In this document: positions 1 through 9,359 of the stretch, in pieces
Position numbering within the stretch: position 1 is the stretch's first letter
Layout: each line of letters opens with the position of its first letter
NCBI GenBank assembly: GCA_018057015.1
Contig: JAGPES010000004.1
Coordinates: 1-32,978 of the forward strand
Direction of reading: 5' to 3'
Length of the DNA: 32,978 nt
DNA from: Pseudomonadales bacterium
GTDB taxonomy: Bacteria; Pseudomonadota; Gammaproteobacteria; Pseudomonadales; UBA5518
Made by a program: the position numbers and the translations under genes
Notes under the pieces: model-generated
Seen by the model: only the letters and a program-made list of their open reading frames with translations
Database searches by the model: none
What the model was told of the DNA's origin: nothing

Positions 1-2048
1 TTCTCGACCTCGTCCAGCAGCAGCAGCGAGTAAGGGCGCCGGCGCACCGCCTCGGTGAGGTAGCCACCCTCCTCGTAGCCGATGTAGCCCGGGGGTGCTC
101 CGATCAGGCGCGCCACCGAGTGCTTCTCCATGAACTCCGACATGTCGATGCGCACCATCGCTTCCTGGCTGTCGAACAGGAATTCCGCCAGCGCCTTGCA
201 CAGCTCCGTCTTGCCCACGCCCGTGGGTCCGAGGAACAGGAAGGAGCCGTGCGGGCGCATCGGATCCGACAGCCCGGCACGGCTGCGCCGCACCGCGTTC
301 GACACCGCGATGATCGCCTCGTCCTGCCCGATCACGCGCCGATGCAGCGCCTCTTCCATGCGCAGCAGCTTCTCGCGCTCGCCCTCGAGCATCTTCGAGA
401 CCGGGATGCCGGTCCACTTCGACACCACCTCGGCGATCTCCTCCTCGCCGACCCGGTCGCGCAGCAGCTGCATCTTGTGACCGCCGGACTCCAGCTCGCC
501 GGCAGCGGCGAGGCGCTTCTCCAGCGCCGGGATGATCCCGTACTGCAGCTCAGACATGCGCGCCAGGTCGCCCGCGCGGCGCGCGGTCTCCATGTCGAGG
601 CGCGCCTGCTCCAGCTCGCTCTTGATCTGGTGCGAACCCTGCACCGTGGCCTTTTCGGCCTTCCAGATCTCGTCGAGCCCCGCGTACTCGCGCTCGAGCT
701 CGGCGATCTCCGCCTCGATCTTCTCCAGGCGCTGGCGCGCCGACTGGTCCTCGTCCTTGCGCACGGCCTCGCGCTCGATCTTCAGCTGGATCAGGCGGCG
801 GTCGAGGCGGTCCAGCGCCTCGGGCTTGGAGTCGATCTCCATGCGGATGCGGCTCGCGGCCTCGTCGATCAGGTCGATGGCCTTGTCCGGCAGCTGGCGG
901 TCGGTGATGTAGCGCTGCGACAGTTTCGTGGCCGCGATGATCGCCGAATCCGTGATCGTGACGCCGTGGTGCACTTCGTAGCGCTCGCGCAGCCCCCGCA
1001 GGATCGCGATGGTGTCCTCCTCGTTCGGCTCCTCGACCAGCACTTTCTGGAAGCGCCGCTCCAGCGCGGCGTCCTTCTCGATGTACTCGCGGTACTCGTT
1101 CAGCGTGGTCGCGCCCACGCAGTGCAGTTCGCCGCGCGCGAGCGCGGGCTTCAGCATGTTGCCCGCATCCAGCGCACCCTCGGCCTTGCCGGCGCCGACC
1201 ACGGTGTGCAACTCGTCGATGAAGAGGATCACGCGCCCTTCCTCGCGCCCGATCTCCTTCAGCACGGCCTTCAGCCGCTCCTCGAAATCGCCGCGGTACT
1301 TGGCACCGGCGAGCAGCGCGCCGAGGTCCAGCGACAGCAGCCGGCGGTTCTTCAGCCCTTCGGGCACCTCGCCGTTGATGATGCGCTGCGCCAGGCCCTC
1401 GACGATCGCGGTCTTGCCCACGCCGGGCTCGCCGATCAGCACCGGGTTGTTCTTGGTGCGCCGCTGCAGCACCTGGATGGTGCGGCGGATCTCGTCGTCG
1501 CGCCCGATCACCGGGTCGAGCTTGCCCTCGACGGCGCGCTGGGTGATGTCGATCGTGTATTTATCGAGCGCCTGGCGCGTGCCCTCGGCTTCGGGATCGT
1601 CCACGCCCTCGCCTCCGCGCACCTGGTCGATCGACTGTTCCAGCGCCCGACGCTCCAGCCCGGAGAGCTTCAGCGCCTCGCCCACACCGCTGCGGTCCTC
1701 GAGCGACGCTAGCAGCACCAGCTCGCTGGAGATGAACTTGTCCTTGCGCTGCTGCGCGAACTTGTCGCTCAGGTTCAGCAGCTTGGTGAGCTCGTTGGAC
1801 ACGTGCACCTCGCCGCCCACGCCCTCGACGCAGGGCAGACGCTCGAGCAGCTCGACGATACGCTGGCGCAGCCCCTTCACGTCGACGCCGCACTGCAGCA
1901 GCAGCGGACGCACGGTGCCGCCCTGCTGCTCCAGCAGCACGTGCAGCAGGTGCGCCGGCATGATGAAGTTGTGGTCACGCCCGACGGCGAGCGATTGCGC
2001 GTCGGCGAGCGCCGACTGGAGCTGGTTGGTCAAACGGTCCATTCGCAT
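1..2048 (-). CDS. clpB: ATP-dependent disaggregase ClpB, 3' part cut by the window edge
   Basis: Hexameric AAA+ chaperone that, with DnaK, pulls proteins out of aggregates after heat stress in the cytoplasm. About 682 of the usual ~860 residues are present. The protein begins MRMDRLTNQ, close to E. coli ClpB, and has the N-terminal Clp repeat domain. The first Walker A (GEPGVGKT) is near residue 205 with Walker [10 protein letters not shown] after it. The coiled-coil middle domain (about 410-520, rich in E, K, R) follows, then the second Walker A (GPTGVGKT) near 606. The frame is open to position 1, so the C-terminal part of the second AAA domain lies outside. The start at 2048 has AGAGGA six bases upstream. 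A sigma32-like promoter lies just upstream. Identification is secure from domain order and family-specific motifs. Confidence 0.97.
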   Translation of the reverse strand, partial: MRMDRLTNQLQSALADAQSLAVGRDHNFIMPAHLLHVLLEQQGGTVRPLLLQCGVDVKGLRQRIVELLERLPCVEGVGGEVHVSNELTKLLNLSDKFAQQRKDKFISSELVLLASLEDRSGVGEALKLSGLERRALEQSIDQVRGGEGVDDPEAEGTRQALDKYTIDITQRAVEGKLDPVIGRDDEIRRTIQVLQRRTKNNPVLIGEPGVGKTAIVEGLAQRIINGEVPEGLKNRRLLSLDLGALLAGAKYRGDFEERLKAVLKEIGREEGRVILFIDELHTVVGAGKAEGALDAGNMLKPALARGELHCVGATTLNEYREYIEKDAALERRFQKVLVEEPNEEDTIAILRGLRERYEVHHGVTITDSAIIAATKLSQRYITDRQLPDKAIDLIDEAASRIRMEIDSKPEALDRLDRRLIQLKIEREAVRKDEDQSARQRLEKIEAEIAELEREYAGLDEIWKAEKATVQGSHQIKSELEQARLDMETARRAGDLARMSELQYGIIPALEKRLAAAGELESGGHKMQLLRDRVGEEEIAEVVSKWTGIPVSKMLEGEREKLLRMEEALHRRVIGQDEAIIAVSNAVRRSRAGLSDPMRPHGSFLFLGPTGVGKTELCKALAEFLFDSQEAMVRIDMSEFMEKHSVARLIGAPPGYIGYEEGGYLTEAVRRRPYSLLLLDEVE

Positions 2049-2104
2049 GGCGGTTCCTCTGGATGGGGCAGGGAGCACGCGTGCCCCCTCGCTGCCACCT
2101 TATC

Positions 2105-2129
2105 TTGGGGCATCCCCCCGCAATTCAAG
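2105..2129 (-). promoter_or_regulatory. sigma32-type heat-shock promoter of clpB
   Basis: On the minus strand CTTGAA (2129-2124) is followed after 13 bases by CCCCAA (2110-2105), close to the sigma32 consensus CTTGAA-N11-16-CCCCAT. It points at clpB, whose start is 57 bases further on. The -35 element overlaps the stop codon of pgeF (2125-2127), so clpB can be induced by heat independently of the upstream genes. This is a consensus match only. Confidence 0.7.
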
Positions 2130-2907
2130 CGTCGCCGGGGCCGTGAGAAATCCAGATCAGGCTGGCCATGCGGCCGGTGACGCCGTCGCGGCGGTACGAA
2201 TAGAAGAGCTGCGGCGAGCCGAAGGTACAGAATCCGCCGCCGTAAACGCGGTTCACACCGAGCGCGGCGAGCGCGATGCGCGCCAGCGCGTAGAGATCGG
2301 CGTGGTACCTCGGTGCGCCGTCGCACCCGGGCAGGAAGGCCGCGCGCACCGCGCCGCGCGCCGCCTCGTGGCGGCACGGCGCCAGGAAGGCCTCGCGCAC
2401 CTCGGGGCCGACCTCGAAGGCGCGCTGGCTGATCGCCGGCCCGAGCCAGGCGATGAGCTCCGTGCCGGGACACCCGAAGCGCGCCACGGCGGCCGCCAGC
2501 ACGCCGGCCGCGAGCCCGCGCCAGCCGCAGTGCACCGCCGCTACCTGCGTGCCGGCGCGGTCGGTGAGCAGCACCGGCAGACAGTCTGCCGTCATCACCG
2601 CGCACACCACGCCCGGCGCGGACGTATGCGCCGCATCACCCCTGCGCACGATGCCGTCGGGCCGGGCCTCGACCACCGCGCAGCCGTGCACCTGGTCCAG
2701 CCAGGCCGGCTCGGCGGGAAGACCGAGCGCGGACGCCAGGATGGCACGGTTGCGCGCGACCGCCGCGGGGTCGTCGCCCACGTGCTGCGCGAGGTTCAGC
2801 GAATCCCGGGGCGCGGCGCTGCAGCCGCCCTGGCGCGTGCTCACGCAGGCATGCACGTGCGCCGGCGCCGGCCAGTCGGCGGCGATGAACATGGCGCTCT
2901 CAGTCAT
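2125..2907 (-). CDS. pgeF: PgeF (YfiH) family multicopper-oxidase-like / peptidoglycan editing factor
   Basis: Protein of 260 residues of the DUF152/YfiH (laccase domain) family. E. coli PgeF keeps wrong amino acids out of peptidoglycan precursors, and other members have purine nucleoside phosphorylase activity with zinc. The conserved metal and catalytic residues are visible: H74 in QVHG, C109 in MTADCLPVL and H126 in AVHCGWRG. The start at 2907 overlaps the end of rluD by 8 bases, indicating translational coupling. A second in-frame ATG at 2892 (MFIAADWP) fits the length of E. coli YfiH slightly better and cannot be excluded. The order rluD-pgeF-clpB is common in gammaproteobacteria. The stop codon lies inside the clpB heat-shock promoter. 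Confidence 0.92.
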   Translation of the reverse strand: MTESAMFIAADWPAPAHVHACVSTRQGGCSAAPRDSLNLAQHVGDDPAAVARNRAILASALGLPAEPAWLDQVHGCAVVEARPDGIVRRGDAAHTSAPGVVCAVMTADCLPVLLTDRAGTQVAAVHCGWRGLAAGVLAAAVARFGCPGTELIAWLGPAISQRAFEVGPEVREAFLAPCRHEAARGAVRAAFLPGCDGAPRYHADLYALARIALAALGVNRVYGGGFCTFGSPQLFYSYRRDGVTGRMASLIWISHGPGDA

Positions 2908-3865
2908 CGGCGCGCTCCAGGCAGTCCTCCTCCAGCGCCGCGACCAGCGCGCGCATGTCCTCCGGCAGCGGCGCCTCGAACTGCATCGGCTCGCCGCTTG
3001 CCGGATGCGCAAAGCGCAAACGAAAGGCATGCAGCGCCTGGCGGCGGAAGCCGCGCAGGCATTCGAGCAACTCCGGCGCGGCGCCGCGCGGCACCCGGGG
3101 TCGCCCGCCGTAGACCGGGTCGCCCACGATCGGATGCCCCTCGGCAGCCATGTGCACGCGGATCTGGTGCGTGCGCCCCGTGTCGAGCATCACCGCCAGC
3201 AGGCTGTGCGCACGGTAGCGCGCCAGCACGCGGTAATGGGTGACGGCGTGCCGGCCGCCCGAGGACAGCACGGCCATGCGTTGGCGATCACGCGGATGGC
3301 GCCCCATCGGCTTGTCTATGGTGCCGCCGCTGATCAGCACGCCGTTCACCACCGCGCGGTACTCGCGGCTGACCTCGCGCGCCTGGATCGCGGCGCCCAG
3401 GCAAGTCTGCGCCGCCAGCGTCTTCGCCACCACCAGCACGCCGCTGGTGTCGCGATCGAGCCGGTGCACGAGCCCGGCGCGCGGCACCCCGGCGAGCGCC
3501 GCACAGTGCTCCAGCAGCCCGTTCAGCAGGGTATCGTCGGCGTGCCCGGCCGCCGGGTGCACGACCAGCCCGACCGGCTTGTCGATCACCAGGATCGACT
3601 CGTCCTCGTACAGGATCGCGAGCTCCATCGCGGTGGCCGTCCATTGCCCCTCGGGCTCGGTCTGCGCCTGCAGGTCCAGCGTGTCGCCATCGAGCACCAC
3701 GGTGCGCGGGGTCCCCGGCTCGCCGTTGACCCGCAGCTTGCCCTCGCGGATCCACTGCTGCAGGCGTGTGCGCGAGAATTCCGGCAGCAGCCGCGCGGCC
3801 GCCTGGTCTAGGCGCAGCCCGGCGTCTGCCGCGGTGACGCGGACGTTGCGCGTGATCGATTCCAT
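2900..3865 (-). CDS. rluD: 23S rRNA pseudouridine synthase RluD
   Basis: Converts U1911, U1915 and U1917 of 23S rRNA helix 69 to pseudouridine during large-subunit assembly. The 321-residue protein has an N-terminal S4 RNA-binding domain (about 16-65, with [13 protein letters not shown] and the [11 protein letters not shown] turn). The RluA-type catalytic domain follows, with the signature HRLDRDTSG and the catalytic aspartate at D137. The start was placed at [10 protein letters not shown], the normal N terminus of RluD. An upstream in-frame ATG would add 28 unlikely residues. Divergent from bamD, as in many gammaproteobacteria, and translationally coupled to pgeF. Confidence 0.95.
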   Translation of the reverse strand: MESITRNVRVTAADAGLRLDQAAARLLPEFSRTRLQQWIREGKLRVNGEPGTPRTVVLDGDTLDLQAQTEPEGQWTATAMELAILYEDESILVIDKPVGLVVHPAAGHADDTLLNGLLEHCAALAGVPRAGLVHRLDRDTSGVLVVAKTLAAQTCLGAAIQAREVSREYRAVVNGVLISGGTIDKPMGRHPRDRQRMAVLSSGGRHAVTHYRVLARYRAHSLLAVMLDTGRTHQIRVHMAAEGHPIVGDPVYGGRPRVPRGAAPELLECLRGFRRQALHAFRLRFAHPASGEPMQFEAPLPEDMRALVAALEEDCLERADD

Positions 3866-3938
3866 GGTCGCTTGCCGTGGCCCGGCGCACAGCGCCCCGG
3901 GCGAGCGCGCGAGTCTAGCACGCACCCCGGGACCCGCT

Positions 3939-3968
3939 TTGGCGGGCACGGCGCCGGTGTGGTTAAAT
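3939..3968 (+). promoter_or_regulatory. candidate sigma70 promoter of bamD
   Basis: TTGGCG (3939-3944) and TTAAAT (3963-3968) are separated by 18 bases, 41 bases before the bamD start, in the otherwise GC-rich rluD-bamD divergent spacer. Consensus match only. Confidence 0.45.
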
Positions 3969-4009
3969 ACGCCGCCTGCAAAGACCCAAGCCCCTCAAGC
4001 GGAACACCG

Positions 4010-4894
4010 ATGCGATTGCTCCATTCCCTGCTCGTCGTGATGCTGGCCACCACCCTGGCTGGCTGCTCCATGTTCAGCAAGGAGGAAGACGTGCCGCCGG
4101 ACCAGGGCGAGCGCGCGCTCTACGACACGGCACGCAAGAACCTCGACAACAGCAACTTCGATCTCGCGATCAAGAACCTGCAGCTGCTCGAGGCCCGCTA
4201 CCCCTTCGGCCCCTACGCCGAGCAGGCGCAGCTGGAACTGATCTACGCGCACTACCGCAACTACGACCACGAGGAAGCCGTGGCCGCGGCCGAGCGTTTC
4301 ATCCGCCTGCACCCGCAGCACCAGAACGTGGACTACGCCTACTACATGAAGGGCCTGTCGTCGTTCACCGAGAGCCAGGGCCTGCTGGAGCGCTTCCTGC
4401 CCACGGACATGACCAAGCGCGACCCCGGCCCGGCGCGGCAGTCCTTCGCCGACTTCTCGCAATTGCTGTCGCGCTTCCCGAACTCCGAGTACGCGGCCGA
4501 TGCCCGAGCGCGCATGGTGCACCTGCGCAACCTCCTGGCGCGCTACGAGATCAACGTCGCGAACTACTATTTCAAGCGTCGCGCCTACGTCGCCGCGCTG
4601 AACCGCGGCCGCTACGTGGTGGAGAATTTCCAGGAGACCCCGGCCGTGCCCGACGGCCTGGCGGTGATGGCGCAGGCCTACTTGATCCTCGACATGCCGG
4701 ACCTGGCGAACAACGCGATCGCCGCGCTGCGCCAGAACTACCCGCAGCACCCCTCGCTGGACGAGTCGGGCAATTTCATCACGCAGCGCTACCCCGGATA
4801 CACCGATCGCTCCTGGGCCAACACGCTGACCTTCGGGCTGGTCGACCGCGCCAAGCCGCCGGTGTTCGACAACCGCGATCTCTTCGAACAGTAA
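4010..4894 (+). CDS. bamD: outer membrane assembly lipoprotein BamD
   Basis: Essential lipoprotein of the BAM complex that inserts beta-barrel proteins into the outer membrane. The 294-residue protein has a signal peptide ending in the lipobox LAGC with the lipidated cysteine at C19. Mature BamD follows with TPR units, for example [20 protein letters not shown] and the conserved [19 protein letters not shown] stretch at about 40-95. The start at 4010 was chosen because it places the lipobox correctly; an earlier in-frame ATG (3872) would add 46 residues ahead of the signal peptide. Monocistronic, divergent from rluD. A REP hairpin starts five bases after its stop and may end or stabilise the transcript. 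Confidence 0.96.
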   Translation: MRLLHSLLVVMLATTLAGCSMFSKEEDVPPDQGERALYDTARKNLDNSNFDLAIKNLQLLEARYPFGPYAEQAQLELIYAHYRNYDHEEAVAAAERFIRLHPQHQNVDYAYYMKGLSSFTESQGLLERFLPTDMTKRDPGPARQSFADFSQLLSRFPNSEYAADARARMVHLRNLLARYEINVANYYFKRRAYVAALNRGRYVVENFQETPAVPDGLAVMAQAYLILDMPDLANNAIAALRQNYPQHPSLDESGNFITQRYPGYTDRSWANTLTFGLVDRAKPPVFDNRDLFEQ

Positions 4895-4899
4895 CATCC

Positions 4900-5078
4900 T
4901 GTGGCTCAGGCTTCAGCCTGACATTGCCCTGCCTTGTGGGTCCGGATTTTGTGGGTCCGGATTCATCCGGACGACTGCCTCTCCGCAGGCACAAGTCCGA
5001 ATAAATTCGGACCCACAGAAGCCAGGTCCACAGAAGCTGGATCCACAGAATTCAGGTCCACCGAAGCCGGACCCACAG
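4900..5078. repeat. REP/BIME cluster and 15-bp array between bamD and nadE
   Basis: No gene. A REP hairpin lies at 4900-4923 (TGTGGC then stem TCAGGCT/AGCCTGA). The 15-mer TTGTGGGTCCGGATT is repeated twice at 4934-4963. A forward REP (4950-4972) and an inverted REP (4995-5017) share the outer stem TGTGGGTC/GACCCACA and enclose a stem TGCCT/AGGCA, giving the cloverleaf layout seen again at 6845-7401. From 5013 to 5078 a 15-bp unit beginning CCACAGAAG is repeated four times with decay, ending against the nadE stop codon. REP elements with a GTAG or GTGG foot are known substrates of RAYT transposases; no RAYT gene is in the window. Confidence 0.85.
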
Positions 5079-6710
5079 TCAGTCCCCCGCCTGCCAGCCT
5101 GACGTCACCGGGTAGCGCCGGTCGCGACCGAACGCCTTGCGCGTGATGCGCGGGCCGATGGGCGCCTGGCGGCGCTTGTACTCGTTGATATCGACCATGC
5201 GCACCACGCGATGCACGGTTTCGGCATCGAAGCCCTCGTCGATGATCGCGTTGGCGCTCATGTCGCGCTCGACGTAGCGCTCCAGTATGCGGTCGAGCAC
5301 GCTGTAGGGCGGCAGCGAATCCTCGTCCTTCTGGTCGGGCGCCAGCTCCGCCGACGGCGGGCGCTCGATAACGCGCTCCGGAATCACCGGCGCCACGCTG
5401 TTGCGGTAGCGCGCCAGCTCGAACACCAGCGTCTTGGGCACGTCCTTCAGCACGTCGAAGCCGCCGGCCATGTCGCCGTAGAGCGTGGAATAGCCGACAG
5501 CCATCTCGCTCTTGTTGCCCGTGGTGAGCACCAGGAATCCCTTCTTGTTGGAGATCGCCATCAGCAGCACGCCGCGACAGCGTGCCTGGATGTTCTGCTC
5601 GGTGGTGTCGACGGCGCGACCCGCGAACTCCTCGTCGAGCGCGCCCATGAAGGCGTCGAACATCGGTCCGATCGGGATGATCTTGAAGCCCACGCCCAGC
5701 GTGGTGGCCTGGGTCTCGGCATCCTCGATGCTCATCGCCGCGGTGTAGCGGAACGGCATCATCACCGCCTCGACGCGTTCGGGGCCCAGCGCATCCACGG
5801 CCACCGCCAGCGTGAGCGCCGAGTCGATGCCGCCGGAGAGTCCCAGCACCACGCCCTTGAAGCGGTTCTTGTTCACGTAGTCGCGCACACCGGTGACCAG
5901 CGCGGCGTAGACCGTGGCGTGCAGGTTCGGCTCAGGCGCGACCGTGCCCGGCACCAGCGCCACATGCCCCTGCGCATCGCGCGCGATGCGCACCGGGTAG
6001 AGGCCTTCCTCGAAATGCGGCGCCAGCGCGGCCACCGTGCCGTCGCGCCCGAGCGCCATCGAACCGCCGTCGAACACCAGCTCGTCCTGGCCCCCGACCT
6101 GGTTCACGTAGATGACGCCGACACCGCAGGCGATCGCCCGGCGCTCGACGATCCTGCGCCGCTCCAGGTGCTTGCCCAGATGAAACGGCGAGGCGTTGAT
6201 GTTCAGCACCAGCTCCGCACCCGCGGCCACCGCGAGCGCCGTCGGGCGCTCGTGCCAGATGTCCTCGCACACCGACAGCGCCACCTGGAAACCCTCGATC
6301 TCCACCACGCAGGGCCTCTCGCCCGCCACGAAGTAGCGCTTCTCGTCGAAGACCTGGTAATTGGGCAGCTCCATCTTCGCGTACTCGGCCACGAGCTCGC
6401 CGCCCTTGAGCAGGCCCGCGACGTTCTCGAGCCCGCGCTCGCTGCGGCGCGGATACCCCGCCAGCACCCACACGTCGGGGAGCTCTCGGCGCAGGCGCTC
6501 CAGCGCGCGCTCTACGCGCAGCGCGATGCTCGGGCGCAGCAGCAGGTCCTCGGGCGGATAGCCGGTCAGCGCGAGCTCGGGAAACACCACCACCTGCGCC
6601 CCGTGCGCCGTCACCGCCTCGCGGCTGCGCGCCACGATCGCGGCGGCGTTGCCGTCGATGTCGCCGACCAGCGGATTGACCTGCGCCATCACCACGATCA
6701 GCTGCGCCAT
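5079..6710 (-). CDS. nadE: glutamine-dependent NAD+ synthetase
   Basis: Makes NAD+ from nicotinate adenine dinucleotide, ATP and glutamine, the last step of NAD synthesis. The 543-residue protein has an N-terminal nitrilase-type glutaminase domain (about 1-250). Its Glu-Lys-Cys triad is visible at E45 (VVFPELALTGYPPEDLL), K112 (KMELPNYQVFDE) and C148 (VCEDIWHE). The C-terminal synthetase domain has the ATP pyrophosphatase P-loop SGGIDS at 292-297, plus TTGNKSEMAVGY and the GGFDVLKDVPKT stretch. The start at MAQLIVVMAQVNP fits the family; an in-frame ATG further upstream would add 34 residues. Stands alone, with repeat arrays at both ends. Confidence 0.96.
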   Translation of the reverse strand: MAQLIVVMAQVNPLVGDIDGNAAAIVARSREAVTAHGAQVVVFPELALTGYPPEDLLLRPSIALRVERALERLRRELPDVWVLAGYPRRSERGLENVAGLLKGGELVAEYAKMELPNYQVFDEKRYFVAGERPCVVEIEGFQVALSVCEDIWHERPTALAVAAGAELVLNINASPFHLGKHLERRRIVERRAIACGVGVIYVNQVGGQDELVFDGGSMALGRDGTVAALAPHFEEGLYPVRIARDAQGHVALVPGTVAPEPNLHATVYAALVTGVRDYVNKNRFKGVVLGLSGGIDSALTLAVAVDALGPERVEAVMMPFRYTAAMSIEDAETQATTLGVGFKIIPIGPMFDAFMGALDEEFAGRAVDTTEQNIQARCRGVLLMAISNKKGFLVLTTGNKSEMAVGYSTLYGDMAGGFDVLKDVPKTLVFELARYRNSVAPVIPERVIERPPSAELAPDQKDEDSLPPYSVLDRILERYVERDMSANAIIDEGFDAETVHRVVRMVDINEYKRRQAPIGPRITRKAFGRDRRYPVTSGWQAGD

Positions 6711-6791
6711 GTTGAACTCTCGACTGCGAGGGAACGGTGAGGCGGCATTGTCACGCAATCCGGCGGCCGCAGGCAAAGCAGCCTGGTGGAG

Positions 6792-6851
6792 CCTCATCCT
6801 GTGGGTCCTCATCCTGTGGGTCCTGATCCTGTGGGTCCTTATCCTGTGGGT
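6792..6851 (+). repeat. 15-bp tandem repeat, four copies
   Basis: Four units CCTNATCCTGTGGGT follow each other without gaps (6792-6806, 6807-6821, 6822-6836, 6837-6851), differing only at the fourth base. The last copy runs into the REP hairpin at 6845. The unit contains the TGTGGGT foot of the REP, so it looks like repeated copying of the REP edge. A similar 15-bp periodicity, in the opposite direction, lies on the other side of nadE. Confidence 0.9.
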
Positions 6852-7401
6852 CCGAATTTATTCGGACATGTGCCTGCCCCAATGCACCTGTCAGCATGAA
6901 TGCTGACCCACAGGAAGCACCCCCAATGCACCTGTCAGCATGAATGCTGACCCACAGGGAGCCTGAGATACTGCACATGTCCGGCTGAAACCTGACTCAC
7001 CCCCCTGTGGGTCCGAATTCATTCGGACAGGTGCCTTCCCCAATGCACCTGTCAGCATGAATGCTGACCCACAGGAAGCACCCCCAATGCACCTGTCAGC
7101 ATGAATGCTGGCCCACAGGGAGCCTGAGATACTGCACATGTCCGGCTGAAACCTGACTCACCCCCCCCTGTGGGTCCGAATTCATTCGGACAGGTGCCTT
7201 CCCCAATGCACCTGTCAGCATGAATGCTGACCCACAGGAAGCACCCCCAATGCACCTGTCAGCATGAATGCTGACCCACAGGGAGCCTGAGATACTGCAC
7301 ATGTCCGGCTGAAACCTGACTCACACCCCCCTGTGGGTCCGAATTTATTCGGACAGGTGCCTTCCCCAATGCACCTGTCAGCATGAATGCTGACCCACAG
7401 G
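6843..7401. repeat. 163-bp tandem array of REP cloverleaf units, three and a half copies
   Basis: Units start at 6843, 7004, 7167 and 7330 (periods 161, 163, 163), and the fourth stops after about 70 bases. Each unit has a 68-bp core (for example 7006-7073). The core has an outer stem TGTGGGTC/GACCCACA, arm CGAAT-TC-ATTCG, a central arm GACAGGTGC/GCACCTGTC with a 10-base loop, and arm AGCAT-GA-ATGCT. A further inverted REP and a spacer with CATGTCCGGCTGAAACC follow. Copies are nearly identical, so the expansion is recent. No gene is plausible here. The array ends 41 bases before the PP0621-like gene. Confidence 0.92.
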
Positions 7402-7442
7402 GGCTAGAATAGCCCTGAGGTGCTTGCTCAAGGACAAACCCC

Positions 7443-7688
7443 ATGCTGCTGTTCCGCCTGATACTGCTGTTCGCAATGGCGTTCATCGCCTGGCGCATCT
7501 ACCGCCTGGTGATGGCACCGCGGGTGCGCGCGCGCGAACAGCCGCCGAAGCTCAGCGGCGAAGACATGGTGGAGTGCGCGTTCTGCGCCGTGCACGTGCC
7601 GCGCGCACACGCCGTTAGCGAGGCCTCGCGCTGGTACTGCTGCGAGGACCACCGCCGGCAGCACACGCAAGGCAATGCCGGGACCTGA
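7443..7688 (+). CDS. PP0621-like small membrane protein
   Basis: Protein of 81 residues with one N-terminal membrane segment (about 2-22, LLFRLILLFAMAFIAWRIY). A short basic linker and a C-terminal cysteine cluster follow, with CAFC at 49-52 and WYCCEDH near 68, which could bind zinc. It resembles the conserved PP0621 family, found directly before pilS in Pseudomonas and relatives; its role is unknown. It ends three bases before pilS and is probably co-transcribed with it. Family assignment rests on context and the cysteine pattern. Confidence 0.75.
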   Translation: MLLFRLILLFAMAFIAWRIYRLVMAPRVRAREQPPKLSGEDMVECAFCAVHVPRAHAVSEASRWYCCEDHRRQHTQGNAGT

Positions 7689-7691
7689 ACC

Positions 7692-9359
7692 GTGGCGACG
7701 AGCCTCCCGGTGACGCCCGACAGCGGCGATCCGCTGCTCAGGATCTACGCCTGGTACCGCTTCGCGCTGTCGATCCTGCTGCTGCTGAGCTATTTCGCGT
7801 TCAGCCTCGGGCGCACCGATACGGTATTCCTGCCGCTGCTTTACCTCGGCGTCGCGGTTCCCTACGCGGTGCTCAACCTCGCGGTGCTGGTCGGGGTGCT
7901 GGTCCGCCCGCGCCACCCGCGACCGCGTCACCTGTTCCTGATCCTGGTGCTGGACATCGCGGCGCTGGTACTGATCACGCACGCCAGCGGTGGCATCAAC
8001 AGCGGCTTCGCGATCCTGCTGATGGTCACCGTCGCCGCCGCGGCGATCTTCGTGTCGGGGCAGGTCGCCACGCTGGTCGCCGCGGTCGCCAGCCTCGCGG
8101 TACTCGCGGATGCGACCGCACTCGTGCTGATGCGCGACAACGACCTCTCCACGCTGCTGCCCGCCGGCCTGCTCGGCATGCTGCTTTTCATCAGCTCGAT
8201 GCTGGTGCAGCGGCTCGCGGCACGGCTGCGTCTCAGCCAGCAGCTGGCAATCCAGAAGGCCGGCGAAGTCATCGAGCTGCAGCAGCTCAACCAGCTGATC
8301 GTGCAGCGCATGCGCACCGGCATCCTGTTCGTCGACGCGCAGGACCGCGTGCGCATCGCCAACGCATCGGCGGCGCAGCTGCTCGGCATCGACCGCCACG
8401 AGCTCGCGCAGGGCAGCGGCGTGCCGCTGCGTCTGCCGCGCGTGGTGCAGGACCTGCTCGAGCTGTGGCGCGCCAATCCGCAGCGCGCGGAAGCGCCGTT
8501 GCGGCTGCGCCAGAACGGGCCGCTGGTGCAGCTCGCATTCACGCGCCTGAAAGGGCCGAGCGGCGACGGCACGCTGATCTTCGCCGAGGACTTCTCGCAG
8601 ATTGCGCAGCAGGCGCAGCAGCTCAAGCTCGCCTCCCTGGGCCGCCTCACCGCGAGCATCGCGCACGAGATACGCAACCCGCTCGGCTCGATCAGCCACG
8701 CCGCGCAGCTGCTGCGCGAATCGCCGGCGCTGCCGCGGGAGGATTCGCGCCTGGTCGAGATCGTGATCGGCAACGCGCAGCGCACCAACGACGTCATCGA
8801 GAGCGTGCTGACACTCTCGCGCGGCCAGCAACCCCGCCCCGAGATGATCACGCTGGGCGAATGGCTGCCGGACTTCGCCGCCGAACTGCCGTCGCGCGAA
8901 ACCAGCCAGTCGGTGAGCGTGGAGTTCGCCCCCGGCACGGAAGGGCTGAAAGTCCGTGCCGATCCCGTGCACCTGCGCCAGGTGCTGACCAACCTGTGCG
9001 AAAACGGCCTGCGCTACAGCCTGCGCGCCACCGGCGCGGCGTCGTTGCGGCTCGCGGTGCACAGCGACGCGGCGACGGGCCTGACGCAACTCGATGTGAT
9101 CGACCAGGGCCCGGGCGTACCCGAGGAGAATGTACCCAAGATGTTCGAACCGTTCTTCACCACCGAGCACAGCGGCACGGGTCTCGGCCTGTACCTGGCG
9201 CGCGAGCTCTGCGAAGCCAACCAGGTGCGGCTGGAATACCTGCACGGACCCGCCACCGGGAGTTGCTTTCGCCTGAATTTCCCGCACCCCGAGCGGCGCG
9301 GCGCAGCGACGCTGCCTGAGTCCGCGAGCAAGACCACCGCACCAGGAGACACGCGATGA
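7692..9359 (+). CDS. pilS: type IV pilus sensor histidine kinase PilS
   Basis: Inner-membrane kinase that senses pilin levels and controls PilR. The 555-residue protein starts with GTG. It has about six hydrophobic segments (20-180), a coiled-coil linker and a PAS-like domain (about 205-300, GILFVDAQDRVRIANASAAQLLG). The HisKA box SIAHEIRNPL has its phosphorylated histidine at H325, and the HATPase domain shows NLCENGLRYS, DQGPGVP and GTGLGLYLARELC. It overlaps pilR by four bases (ATGA). The fused topology and the pilR neighbour distinguish it from other NtrB-like kinases. Confidence 0.93.
   Translation: MATSLPVTPDSGDPLLRIYAWYRFALSILLLLSYFAFSLGRTDTVFLPLLYLGVAVPYAVLNLAVLVGVLVRPRHPRPRHLFLILVLDIAALVLITHASGGINSGFAILLMVTVAAAAIFVSGQVATLVAAVASLAVLADATALVLMRDNDLSTLLPAGLLGMLLFISSMLVQRLAARLRLSQQLAIQKAGEVIELQQLNQLIVQRMRTGILFVDAQDRVRIANASAAQLLGIDRHELAQGSGVPLRLPRVVQDLLELWRANPQRAEAPLRLRQNGPLVQLAFTRLKGPSGDGTLIFAEDFSQIAQQAQQLKLASLGRLTASIAHEIRNPLGSISHAAQLLRESPALPREDSRLVEIVIGNAQRTNDVIESVLTLSRGQQPRPEMITLGEWLPDFAAELPSRETSQSVSVEFAPGTEGLKVRADPVHLRQVLTNLCENGLRYSLRATGAASLRLAVHSDAATGLTQLDVIDQGPGVPEENVPKMFEPFFTTEHSGTGLGLYLARELCEANQVRLEYLHGPATGSCFRLNFPHPERRGAATLPESASKTTAPGDTR

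Noticed and set aside
120-1712. Long plus-strand reading frames across the clpB region
   Set aside because: They are antisense frames in GC-rich DNA; the minus strand encodes ClpB with all expected motifs.
6843-7401. Regular repeats that could suggest a CRISPR array
   Set aside because: The period of 163 bases, the lack of unique spacers and the REP-based structure fit a tandem duplication, not CRISPR.
7428-9287. Long minus-strand frame opposite pilS, and similar frames opposite nadE, pilR and pilY1
   Set aside because: Histidine- and arginine-rich composition without domains; the opposite strand encodes well-known proteins.
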